The notes under the pieces: generated by a model | Database searches by the model: none | Seen by the model: only the letters and a program-made list of their open reading frames with translations | What the model was told of the DNA's origin: nothing | Part shown: positions 21,268-32,241 of the stretch, piece by piece | Position numbering within the stretch: position 1 is the first letter of the stretch | Layout: every line of letters starts with the position of its first letter | Translations under genes and position numbers: made by a program | From: Tuctoria greenei | Lineage: Eukaryota; Streptophyta; Magnoliopsida; Poales; Poaceae | Assembly: GCA_036927565.1 (NCBI GenBank) | Contig: JAYESD010000007.1 | Location: 4,113,644 to 4,177,643 of the forward strand | Direction: 5' to 3' | Length of the DNA stretch: 64,000 nucleotides

Positions 21268-22298
21268 TCATCCCGAGTACAGCCTCAGCCTCGACTGGAT
21301 CACCTGCCGACATATCGGGCATCTGGTGAGGTTCTCCCCACATTCCCTACAACACTGATTTTTTTTTGCACAAAAAGGAAAATAATTATGTTCCTGATTT
21401 CCATTGGTTGTACTTATCATGTACTGAAAACTCTGAATTTCTCCTCACCATATGTCCACAGCCAAATGCTACGTCCTTGGCATTGGTCAGGCAGATTGGG
21501 CACACCTGCATAAAGAGTTTGATGTGCAATAAGTGAGCCACTGTGTCACCAGAAAAAAATTTGAAATTCAAATAACAGAACAAAATCTGAATATGTTTCC
21601 TTTTTTTTTCATGGTACCTGATCCTCTCTTGGTGTCGCCGCGGCACTGACGTTGCTAGCTCCTCTCCTCAACGACGACGCCTGCCTCTGCGCAGCCGGCA
21701 GAGGCGGCGGCGCCGGCACGACTCTCTTCGCCTTCCCCGTCGATCGCCTGCATGCATTCATGTTCAGACAACCAGACAGGAAGAAGCTTCAGAGAACAGC
21801 CAGCCACGAGAAAATAAAAGAAGCCTTATTAGCAAGCATGGGATGAAAGCTCTGTATTTGTGTTCCTCTCGGCGCACTCTACTCTACACGACGATCGATG
21901 ACTTACCACAGGATGCCGAGCTCCACGGTGGCCTTGTACTGGATGGGGACCTCCATGAGGGCGGCCAGCGCGAACGCCGACTCCTTCTGTTGCGGTGTCG
22001 CGTTCCTCGACATGATCGAGGTGAAGTTCACAAACTGCACGCAGCGAACATCACATCACGTCACATCACATTCACGCACAAGTAGGCATGCAGGCCAAGA
22101 GCAGGTTGCATGCACTGCGTGTCGGCCATTCTGGATTTCGTGCGTGGAGCTTGTGATGATGGTGAGTTCCTGGCTGGATGATGCATGCTCACCTGAAAGT
22201 TGTCGAAGTCCCGGGCGGGGAGCTTGTCGTCGAACTTCTGCATGTCCTCCCATGGACCGTCCTCGACCCCGACCAGCACGATGGACAGAGGATAGGAA
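21268..22298 (-). pseudogene. RGLG partial copy B (exons 7-11 only)
   Basis: The exons are 22298..22193, 22034..21907, 21747..21618, 21505..21449 and 21354..21268, with the same lengths as in the full gene. All splice sites look usable, including the exon 7 acceptor that copy A has lost. Changes include VGVEDG and a Gly to Trp change at the exon 8/9 junction. The promoter and exons 1-6 are missing. Copy B shares its 5' part with copy A and its 3' part with the full gene. The open frame over exons 7-11 keeps a complete C3HC4 RING, so an LTR-driven RING fragment is conceivable but not shown. Confidence 0.85.
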
Positions 22299-22379
22299 CT
22301 GAGGATCCAGATCAAATCAGATAACTTTCTCATCAGATGTTTTCATAGAATCAGCAGAAGCCTGCAGCCATTGCACGTA

Positions 22380-22557
22380 CGTGGGTTGCTTCCCATACTT
22401 CGGGGGCAATAGCCTCAAGGTAAGCGCACATGCGTGCTTTCCAATAGGCAAAGTTCTTGCCCTCGAAGATAGGAACCGAACCCCCAATCTTGACCATTTT
22501 AGCTCTCTAGCGGTGAAACTAGAATGATCCTATGAGCAACCTTGCTCTGATACCAAT
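22380..22557 (-). mobile_element. Second Copia gag fragment with primer-binding site
   Basis: Essentially identical to 18,540-18,717: primer-binding site at 22,544-22,555, ATG at 22497, and the same break into RGLG intron 6. The junction carries the same extra ACGT (GCACGTACGTGGG) as the other copy. Confidence 0.8.
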
Positions 22558-22682
22558 TGTAAGGACCGAATGCCCAAGAGGGGGGTGAATTGGGCTTTCT
22601 TCGAAAAATTCTAAGCAATGAAACGTAATTTCTAAAGTCCAATTCCCTACGCGACTATCTATGCATTCTAGTGGATAGAAAC
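22558..22682 (-). mobile_element. Copia LTR between copies B and C, left part
   Basis: This is the 3'-terminal 125 bp of the LTR, identical in layout to 18,718-18,842. It is interrupted at 22,682 by Gypsy-1 and resumes at 35,532. Confidence 0.85.
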
Positions 22683-23514
22683 TGTCGACTGTTGGAGTCG
22701 GCAGATCCCCTGACACTACTAAAGTGTTGAAGGAGTTTGTAGTTCGGTTTGGGCGCGCGGAGACACAAGAAGGTGAATCACGATTGGACACGAGAGACAC
22801 AGTGGTTTACGTGGTTCGGGCCGCCTGAGCGTAATACCCTACTCCACGGGTGTGTGTGTGTTGTATTAACTTGTGAGCTTGAGAGCGTTCGAGAGTCCCC
22901 TCTCCTCGTGTATCGTCGGTTTGTCCTTTTATAGTACAAGGACAAACCGTTACATGTCGGCCTGGCCCGACATGTGGCCCTGGCGGTTACTAGTATTGAT
23001 ACACGAGATTAATTGTTGTTAATAACCCTGTAACGGCTCCGACAGTGCCGTTACAGGTGTTAAGATCGTCCGATTAAGTGTCATTAACGTGGAATTAATG
23101 ACAATTAATCGGGTCTTGAAGTCCGCGGCTATCCTTTGAAGATCCGGAGCCGTTACAATGTCTCCCGGAGGTTTGAAGCGGCCAGCTCCGGCGTATGGAC
23201 ACGTGGCAGCTCCGGAGCTTGCTTGTGGGAAGCGGGAAGCTCTGGGGTGGCCTGGCACGTGTCAGGTCCGGAGCTTCTCTCGGTCAGGGGTTAAGTCCGG
23301 AGGTGTCGTTTCAGTACCTAGCTCGGAGCTTCACCCTTGCGGGTAGTAGCTCCGGTCTGACAGTACACGTGGCAACCTAGGGGTTAACCATGTTGGAGAA
23401 GCAGGTCCGGTTATGTCTGACAAGTGGGCCTCCGAGGGTCTTCAATTTGAGTAGACGTCCTTCCCTTGAGAACTTTGTAACCTCAGGGGGTGTATGGTTT
23501 TTAGGGTACCGACA
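22683..23514 (-). repeat. Gypsy-1 3' LTR
   Basis: It begins and ends with TGTCG/CGACA. It contains an 11-bp perfect inverted repeat (GGTTTGTCCTT 22,918-22,928 and AAGGACAAACC 22,938-22,948) whose loop holds the minus-strand TATA box. AGCTCC/GGAGCT words recur through its second half. A purine-rich tract (AGGGGG in the element's sense) lies just inside at 23,518-23,525. Confidence 0.9.
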
Positions 23515-24044
23515 GTGGCCCCCTGGACCTACCTCCGGGGAAAGTCACCGGGGTGAAGTCATTCCGTCGGAGGTGGGTCCATACTCGCGACTCTTGAACT
23601 GGGTCTTCAAGGGTCTTCGGAGGTGCCGTTAGCGGGGCTTTACGGTTAAATCCCGACGCGTGGCGCACCTCAGGCGGCAGATAAGATCTTTGACGTGCGG
23701 ATCTCTCGCAATTGAAGGTCGCCGGTTCCCGATACGAAAACCGTATCGATTCCGCGCGCCTTGTCAGTTCGCCGCCTTTGGGTTTCCCGCCTCGTGATGA
23801 CAACTGTTTGCCTGGGTAAGAGCCTCGACTTGATCGTCAGGGTGGTCCCGGGCCCCCTAGTCATCGGTAGGGTTGAATTCTCGAGTAGTATCCTTGACTC
23901 CCCTGCAGTTTCCATCCAAGCGTTGCGAGGGCTTACTTAAGAAGGAAAGCGCACCGTCGGGAGTTCTTTACGCTTCCCATCTGTTCTTGCGCTCAAACTC
24001 CCAACTTGTGCTTTGCTCCTCTTCTCTTGCCTAGCTTTGCTGCG

Positions 24045-27000
24045 ATGGAGTTGGGTCTGCGTGAGAGTCGCTTGAAGACAGACGGCGATCTGAAGAAGGT
24101 CCGGGCCCTCATGGGGTGGTCTTCGGACTTCTTCAACCGCTCGGTCCGCGTCGGCGGAGAGCTTCCCTTTAAAAAGGAGCACTCTGGCGAGATGGTGTAC
24201 TTTTCCTCGTACGCCATGGTGGGGCTGATCCCACCGTTTTCTTCTTTCTTCTTGATGCTGCTGGACTTCTATGGTCTGCAGCTGTACCACCTTGGCCCTC
24301 ACTCCATTCTCCTTGTGTCCATCTTTGTCCACTTCTGCGAGATGTGGGTGGGCATCCCTCCCTGCATCGAGCTCTTCCGAACCTTCTTCACCGTCCAAAC
24401 CACCGGCCGAAGCGATGAGTATCTTGGCTTCTACTACTTCGTGAAGCGCAAGAAGTGCCCATTCAAGTACCTCCGGTCATTCCCTTCCGGGAAGTGGGAT
24501 GACTGGAAGAAAGATTGGGTAGTCGTCCGGGTGGAGGAGCATGAGCGGTTGGAGTTGCCAGACGGTCTGCCCGGCATTGACACGTCGGTATGGAGCGAAG
24601 TTCCGGTGCTGGCGGGAGCTTTCGACCCTGTCTTGACCAGAATCCGCCAATGTGTGGAGGGAGGATTGACTCCCCAGGCGGTGTTCTGCAACTTCCTGTC
24701 CAACAGGTGGGCGCCGCTGAAGAGGAGGGAGAAGCTCGCCTGGGCCCTCAACAGCGTGATGGATGAGGACCGGGTTGAGACCGGGTTGAAGTCCAGCATG
24801 GTGGGAAAGACCTTGGAGTTTCACCTCAAGAAATTCCAGCACGGCATCGACGTTGACGGAGATTACTTGACTCCGCCGCCGGCTTTCCTCCCTCTGAACG
24901 TGGAAGTTGAGTTCAGCAGGGAGCTCCGGCGGAAGATGCCCGCGCTTGACGATCTTGGTGTCGTCGAGAGAAGATCAGCCACCCGGTTAGCGATCCCCGG
25001 GTTGTCCGAAGGCGGCTCCGCCCCTGTCTCTCAGCCAAGAGCTGAGGTCATCGGCAAGGGCAAGGAGCTGGCGGAGGAGCCGGAGAGCCGGAAGAGAAAG
25101 CTGCGATATGCTGACGGAAGGTCCGTCGGGCCTGCCGCTTCCCCTCAGGTTCACCCTCCTCAGGAAGGAAGATCCTCTGCCGCCGTGGCGGCCATCCCCG
25201 TGGTGGGGTCTTTCCGGAGCGCTACTGTTCCGGCGGTGGGATCCTCCCGGAGTGCGACTGTCCCCGTGGTGGATCCCTCCGGAGGTGCCAGCTCCGGGCA
25301 TGCGACTCCGGCACCAGAAGCGGTGAGGGCCTCCAGGTCCAGGAGTTCCTCCCGATCAAGGAGAGCTCCGACCCGGGAAACGCCTGCGGCTACGGCAAGT
25401 CCTGGGAGTCCTCCCGGAGCTCCTATGCCGACCGTGGCCAGCCCGGATCGTCCGGGAAAGAGGTTCCGCGCAAGCTGGTGCGTGAGCCTCCCAAGGTAAT
25501 TTTTCTTTCTTACCTCGATTAACTTTTAATTGTAGCATCTGTTTGCTCAATTTCTTCGTTCTTTATCTGCAGCGTTCCCAAGAAGGGGAGTGAAGCTCCG
25601 CCCTCAGCCACAGTGTCTGAGGCTGCGAGGGCTTCTGCTCCAGCTCCGGTGCCGCCCCAAGCGGAGGCTGCGACAGCTCCGGCGCCGGCTGTCGTGGTCA
25701 TGGACCTTGACTCGTCTCCAGAAGTTCCCGTGGTAGCGCCGGACCACGGGATTGAAGATGCGCCAGCGGCACCCGTTCCGGAGGTGGAAGCTCCGGGTCC
25801 TGGTGCTGCAGAAGTAGAAGCTCCGACTATTGAGTCGGTGGAAGTAGCAGTCCCGGCTTCGGAGCCGGAAAGTGCTGAAGCCCCGGCGATTGAGCCGGAG
25901 GTGGCTGAAGCTCCAGCATGCGAGCTGGAAGTTGAAGTAGTTCCGGCAGTTGAGCCGGTTTCTTCCGAAGCTCCGGTCGCAGAGCCGGTGATTGTTGGAG
26001 CGCCGGCCGCAGAGCCGGCGGCTGAAGAGGCGAGGGAGCTTGAGCCTCCCTCAGAAGAAGTGTCCCGGCCGGAGCCAGAGGAGACGACGACGTCGATGGT
26101 ACCTGTGGCAGAGCCAGAGTGCCTGAACGAAGTCGCTGGCCCCCAGCCTGAGGGGGCAAACGAAGATTTGGTGGCGGGACCTCCTTCGATGGCGACTGAG
26201 GCCATCCCGGAGGAGGGCCCTAGTGCTTTGGAAGCTCGGGGTTCCACTCTCGTAGAGTGGGACCCAATTTTTGTAAGTGAAGATCCGCTGGAACCAGCGG
26301 CAGAGATCCCAGCATGTCCGGAGCCCATCTCGTTGTCGATGTCCATCGACAACGCCTGCTCCAGTCTACGTCAAGTCCAACTGGCCTTCTTCCACGACAG
26401 CAAGGCTCTTGAAGAGGAGCGCCAAACCCTTAGGCGGTGGCGTAATCGGCTCCACTTCGAGACTAAGTTGGCGCAGTCGAGGCTTGCGGATGACAAGGAG
26501 TGGATCAGGCGGGAGAAGGTCCGCCTGGAGCTCTGGGGTGAGCTGCTGGATGAGAGGGAGAGCATGACTCACGCCCTCGACGCTCAATCCCGGGAGTTCC
26601 ACGACCAAGCCAAGGCTGCTAACGACGCGGCCAATGCTCGGTTTGATCAGCTCGAGGCCATCAGCACTGCACTCATCAAGCGCCGAGAGGCACTTGAAGG
26701 AAGGGAAAGATGGCTCGAGGATGAGGAGCAAAAACTCCTGGAGCTACGGGATGACGTCTTGCGACGGGAAGAAGAGCTCGCCGAGAAAACAGCTCTGGCG
26801 GACAAGGACCTCGAGGAGCGCACTAAGAAATTGGAAGAGCGCTGCCTCGAGGAAGAGGAGAAGACCTGGGTGCGGGGGCAGGAACTCTACGAATACGAGT
26901 GTGCCCTTATCGCCCGGGAGAAGAAAGTGGAGGCTAGGGAGAAAGACCTGGTCGACCGCCGGAACAAGATCCACCTCCGGGAGGAGGAGCTCGGAAGACT

Positions 27001-27337
27001 TGAGAAGCGAGTTGCTGCGAAGATCCAGCAGAACGCCAAAGAAGTTGAGCGCCTCTCCCGCGAGAACTCGGGGCTGACGGCGGCCCGGAGATCCCTGGAA
27101 GAGATGAAGAACCTGAGGAAGGCAGACTCCCTGCAAATTTGGGAGTTCCTGAGCAAGGCCGACGATGCGCTGGCGCCGATGGGTTTCAGCCCCGTGCTCC
27201 CGGATGATCCGGAGCCGGAGCCGGACCTTGCGTTGCAAGCGTTGAGCGCCGCGGGCAGCAAGCTCTCCAAGGTGGGCGACGTCATCGCGGACCAGCTGGA
27301 GGTCGAGGGGCAATCCCTGGCTAGGAACGTCACATAA
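24045..27337 (+). pseudogene. Gypsy-1 antisense gene, premature stop (gypsy-type transposon domain + coiled coil)
   Basis: Exons are 24045..25495 and 25573..27337, with a 77-nt GT-AG intron (CCAAG/GTAATT, CTGCAG/CGTT) spliced in frame. Residues ~1-200 resemble the Pfam family called putative gypsy-type transposon (Transposase_28), with blocks YFSSYAMVGLIPPFSSFF and GKWDDWKKDW. A Pro/Glu/Ala repeat region follows, then ~350 residues of strongly charged coiled coil. It ends at TAA (27335-27337), where Gypsy-2 has GAG and 48 further codons, so this copy is slightly truncated. It is transcribed against gag-pol. Function is unknown; antisense extra genes of this kind are described in Tat elements. 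Confidence 0.75.
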
Positions 27338-28701
27338 TATGTGTTGACGTGCTACACCAGCCGGAACCCTCGATTTCCTCTGGACCCGGTGCTTGAAGGC
27401 CCCATCGAAGGAGAAGGCGAAGCTACCCGAGCCAGCGTGTCGGAGGTCGCCCAGAAGGTCGCCGAGTTTTTCCATAGGGTCTAGGACCATCTCTCTTAGC
27501 CTTTACTTGTATCTTCTCTTCTTCCTCAATTTTGTAATCCCTTGTCTCCAGATGTAATCTCCGGTCTTCAGATGAAATGAAATCCCCAATTTTTTGCGAA
27601 TTTCATTTTTTTGTCTTCAACATCTTTATCTTCACTTGGCCCCCTGGTAGATGTGCACAATTTGATTGTGGACATGTACCAAAAGGATGTTGAGTTTTGT
27701 TGAAGACGAATTTGCTTCGAACTTGTGGAATTTAGGTCCGAAGTTTTTGATAGTGAAGGTCCCCTGAAGTTGTCGGAGCTTAGGAGCTCCGGCACTGTCC
27801 ATCACTGGAGCTTAGTAGCTCCGGCAATAGCCTCTATCAACACGTTGAGCGTCGATAGTTAATACTCCAAGGTGTCGGAGCTTAGCAGCTCCGGCAATGA
27901 CCTTTGCCACACTTGGTTTGTTGGCAACAGACTCCGGTGACTGGGTCTTCTCACCATCTTTCCAGTGACGGTTTTTCCCATCAACGTAGGGTTCATTTTT
28001 CCTGCACACTTAAGACAAGAAAAATAGTAAAATTCGTTCCTTGTCTATAACTTCGTCGCGGCTTACGGTTCTCAAGAAAATTTTAAGTTGAACACGATTT
28101 TTAATACGACTGGATGAATTGTCTTTTCTTTTAGATCCAACTGTCCATGGACCCACCTTACTTTGGCCTGCCGGGGTGTAGGTAGAGTGGCGTACTTAGG
28201 GTGCTTGACCAGGCTAAGTCGATAGCGCACTCCAGCCCTAGAATGGCTTGGCGGCTTTCAGGCGAGTTGGCCACAGACGATATTTAAATCTAAAAATTCC
28301 GACAATTCAACTCGAATCGTACGTAAACCGGTCAAACTAGAACTTCTTAAGAATTGCACGTTTCTGTTATAGACAAGAAAGAGAAAAATAAAAATGTCGA
28401 GCCTATGCAAAAATGAATGCACGTGGAGTCTATTTCACATGAAGATGTCTTTCATTATAGGTCCGGGGTACAGGGGAAACAAGTACACTCTTAGGGTACG
28501 GAACCAGGCTAAGTGTGTTTGGTTTCTCGTTTGACCCAGGGTAGTTAGCCACACTTCTAGTCCGGAGACTGTATCAAGTGTTGCATGAGCTTTTCAAACC
28601 TTTCGGGAAAGGTCCGACTGCTCTCCCGGAGGAACTACCCGACTCTGTACAATGACTCTATAACATACATTTCAAGTTACTTAAGACTCACCTCCGTGGA
28701 A
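27338..28701. other. Convergent spacer of Gypsy-1 with GGAGCT hairpins
   Basis: This is non-coding sequence between the ends of the two opposed transcription units. Three hairpins of the form CGGAGCT-TAGN-AGCTCCG lie at 27,774-27,791, 27,806-27,823 and 27,876-27,893. AT-rich segments with AAATGAAATGAAAT and TTTCATTTTTTTG could serve 3' processing on either strand. No other gene is seen. Confidence 0.55.
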
Positions 28702-31700
28702 TTAAGTGTAGAACTTACGGAGGTGCTCGATGTTCCAAGGATTTGGGAGAGGTGTCCCATCCTCGGTAGCCAAGCGAACGCTTCCGGGACGGGATACTTT
28801 GATCACTCGAAAGGGCCCTTCCCAGCCGGGGGAGAGTTTGTTTTGCCCTTCTCTGGATAGTATTCTCCGTAGCACCAGATCGCCTTCCTCGAGCTGTCGG
28901 TTGTGTACATGCCGCTGGTGATAGCGCCGTAGAGCTTGGCAGTATCGGGCATTCCGAACAGCTGCTTGGCACCTTCCCTCCTCGAGGAGGTCTAGGTCTT
29001 CGCGCCGGAGCTGGTCCTGCGCGGCTTCATCGAAGGTCCGGACTCGGAGAGAACCCAAGGTGATTTCCGGAGGAAGGATCGCTTCAGCTCCGTACACCAG
29101 GAAGAAGGGTGTTTCTCCGGCCCGACTTGGAGAAGTCCTGTTGGCCCATAGAGTGGGCGGAAGCTCTTCGATCCAATTGGCTCCGTGCTTTTTCAAGCGC
29201 TCATAAGTGCGTGTTTTGAGTCCTTTAAGGATCTCTGCGTTTGCTCTCTCGGCTTGTCCATTGCTGGCAGGATGAGCTACGGAAGCGTAGCAAACTTGTA
29301 TGCCAAGGTCTTCGCAATATCCTTGAAATGCGGAGCTTGTGAATTGAGTCCCATTATCAGTGATGATCTTATTTGGGACTCCGAATCTGCTCACGATGGA
29401 TTGTAGAAAATTGATTGCAGATTGTTTGTTGATCGTCACAACGGGAGTAGCTTCCGGCCACTTGGTGAACTTGTCGATGGCGACGTACAGGAACTTGTAA
29501 CCTCCGACGGCTCTTGGGAAGGGTCCCAAGATGTCCATCCCCCACACAGCGAAAGGCCATGTAGGAGGTATCATTTGTAAAGACTGAGCAGGTGTATGAA
29601 TTTGCTTTGCATGAAATTGGCATGCTTTGCATTTCTTCACTAGCTCAGTGGCATCCTGGAGCGCTGTAGGCTAGTAGAAGCCGTGCCGAAAGGCTTTTCC
29701 GACCAGCGTGCGGGAAGATGCGTGGTTCCCACACTCGCCTCCATGGATTTCTGCGAGGAGCTCGCAGCCTTCTTCCCTTGTGATGCACGGCATTAGGATG
29801 TCGTTGGCACCGCGCCGGTAGAGATCCCCTTCTACCAACGTGTATCTTTTAGCCAATCTGACTACCCGGTCAGCGGATACATCATCGTCAGGAAGGATGT
29901 TGTCTTTCAAGTAGCTCCGGATCTCCGAGATCCATGCATCGGAACTGACTTGAGCATTTGAGTCTTGCGTGCTAGGTTGCTCGGAGCTTCCGGCAGCACC
30001 TACGACCCTTGATGGCTGCCATGGTAACAGGGCCATCGGGACCGTCAGCTTCGGGATGCTGATCTCGCCCCCTTCGTTCAGTTCGGCAGGCTGAACTGTG
30101 GGTTTTGACAACCTCCGGACAAAGGTTCCGTCAGGAGCCGGAGCTCCAGTTGACGCCTTGGTCGGGAGTTCGTCAGCTTCAGCGTTGTGAGCACGCTGAA
30201 CATGGTGAAGGTCTAGGACTTCGAAGTCCTTCTGAAGCCTCTGGACTTCAAGGAGTTAAGCAGCCAGCTGGAGATTATTGCAGGAGCATTCACCTTTTAC
30301 CTGCTTGATGACAAGTTGTGAATCTCCTTTGACCAGCAACTGCTTGACACCATATGATAGTGCCACCTTTAATCCATAGATGAGTGCTTCGTACTCCGCC
30401 ATGTTATTGGTTGCCTTGAAGTCAAGGTGTACCATGTATTTCACCTTCTCCCCGGTTGGTGCGAGGAGAAGGATTCCAGCTCCGGCTCCCTGCTTCTGCA
30501 TGGAGCCGTCGAAGTAAAGGGTCCAATGAGGCTTAGTGAAGGTTGGAACTTGAGGTTCCGTCTTCTGCTCGCTGGGGCCCCCAGGGTTTAATGGAGAGGG
30601 AGTCCATTCTGCCACGAAATCTGCCAACGCTTGACTCTTGATTGCTTGTCTCGGAATGAATTCAAGATCGAATTCAGCCAATTCCGCTGCCCATTTTGCA
30701 ATATTCCCAGTTGAATTGGGATTATGCAGGATCGCTCGAAGTGGATATGAGGTCACCACCGAGACTTTGTGAGCTTGGAAATAGTGTCGAAGCTTCCTTG
30801 AGGCAATAAGAACTGCATAAAGCAGTTTATGCACCTCTAGGTATCGAGTCTTGGCATCATGCAACACTTCACTGATGAAGTATACCGGGCGTTGAATGGT
30901 CCGGACCCTCCTGGAGGGGTCCGGAGCTTCCTCTTCATTGATCCGGACCCTCTCGGAGGAGTCCAGACTCTCTTCGGGGACCTCCGGGTTCTGAGTGGAG
31001 GAATCCGAAGATTCTTCAGAAATGACCTGGATCCTCTCGGAGGGATCCGGGTCCTCTGAGGTGGCTTCTTGTGGGTTAAAGTCAGGGAGCTGGGACCCAC
31101 ACCCGCTTTCAGGAACCTCCGGACCCTCCCGAAGGGGTCTGGATTCCTGAGTATTGGGTAGTTCCGGTCTCTCCGCAACCAGAACCATACTGACGACTTC
31201 GCCAGTAGCTGAAATGTAAAGCAATAAAGGTTCACCAGGGTTCGGAGCTACCAGGACTGGTAGGATGGTGAGGAACTGTTTCAGCTCCTGGAATGCCTTC
31301 TCTGCTTCTTCAGACCATTGGAATGGTCCGGACTTCCTCAGTAACTTGAAGAAGGGAAGTGCTCTTTCCGCCAGTCTTGAAATGAACCGGCTGAGGGCTG
31401 CTAGACATCCAGTTAACTTTTGGACGTCTTTGATGCGGGTTGGTGGCCGCATGTCTTCAATGGCTTTTATCTTCGCCGGATTGGCCTCTATGCCCCGGTG
31501 ACTTACCAGGAAACCAAGAAGCTTTCCGGAACTAACCCCGAAGACGCACTTGTCTGGGTTTAGCTTCGTGCGGGTGGCCCGCAGCTTATCGAAGACAGCC
31601 TGCAAGGTGTCCAAGAGGGACTCCTTGTTTTTGACTTTAACCACGATGTCATCGACGTACACTTCCACTATGTCTCTGATGAGTTCTTCGAAAGTTTTGT

Positions 31701-32241
31701 ACATAGCTCGTACAAAAGTTGAAGCTGCATTCTTGAGACCAAACGACAATGCTGTGTAACAATACAATCCATCCACTGTGATGAATGAAGTATGCTCTTC
31801 ATCCTCCCTAGACATCCTGATTTGATGATATCCAGAATATGCGTCTAGAAAACACAGTAACTCGCACCCGGAGGTGGAATCCACTATCTGATCTATTCTA
31901 GGTAGTGGGAATGGATCTTTTGGACATGCCTTATTCAGTGTGGTGTAGTCGATGCACATCCGAAGTTTCCCGCCGGCCTTGGGCACAACGACTGGATTTG
32001 CCAGCCATTTTGGATGGTAGACTTCTCGGATAAATCCAGCTTCGAGCAACTTCTTCACTTCTTGTCGGATGAAGTTCTGTCGCTCTACAGATTGCTTCCA
32101 AGGTTTCTGATGCACAGGCCGAGCGTCGGGGTAAATCTTCAGATTGTGCTCAATCACTTCCCTGGGGATCCCAGGCATTTGTGACGGTTGCCAAGCAAAC
32201 ACGTCAACGTTAGCCCGGAGGAAAGTGATGAGCGTGAGTTC
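28702..32241 (-). pseudogene. Gypsy-1 Pol (RT-RNH-aRNH-INT) with nonsense codons
   Basis: This continues in the same frame after the TAG of gag-pro. Domains in order: RT (ending in the catalytic VYVDDIVV; the usual MPFGLKNA is altered to LSFGLKNA), RNase H with an ~80-residue acidic/Pro insertion, a second RNase H (LYFDGSMQKQGAGAG, NNMAEYEALIYGL) and integrase (HHCC region, MDILGPFP, ITDNGTQF, SNGQAERAN). A TAA at 30256-30258 (Gypsy-2 has TAC) and a TAG at 29671-29673 (Gypsy-2 has TGG) stop translation in the second RNase H and before the integrase core. The frame is otherwise continuous to TAA at 28702. One codon present in Gypsy-2 is deleted near 29,120. Confidence 0.88.

Noticed and set aside
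17428..22298. Copies A and B as independent functional RGLG genes
   Set aside because: Both lack exons 1-6 and the native promoter, and A has lost a splice acceptor; they are called pseudogenes.
25519..26352. Minus-strand Ser/Gly/Ala-rich frame of 277 codons (and its Gypsy-2 twin at 48,190-49,083)
   Set aside because: It is a shadow of the Pro/Glu/Ala repeat region of the antisense gene; no domain and no splice or start context.
26744..27490. Minus-strand Leu-rich frame of 248 codons
   Set aside because: Complement of the Glu/Arg-rich coiled coil in the antisense gene; its heptad-like look is a reflection of the other strand.
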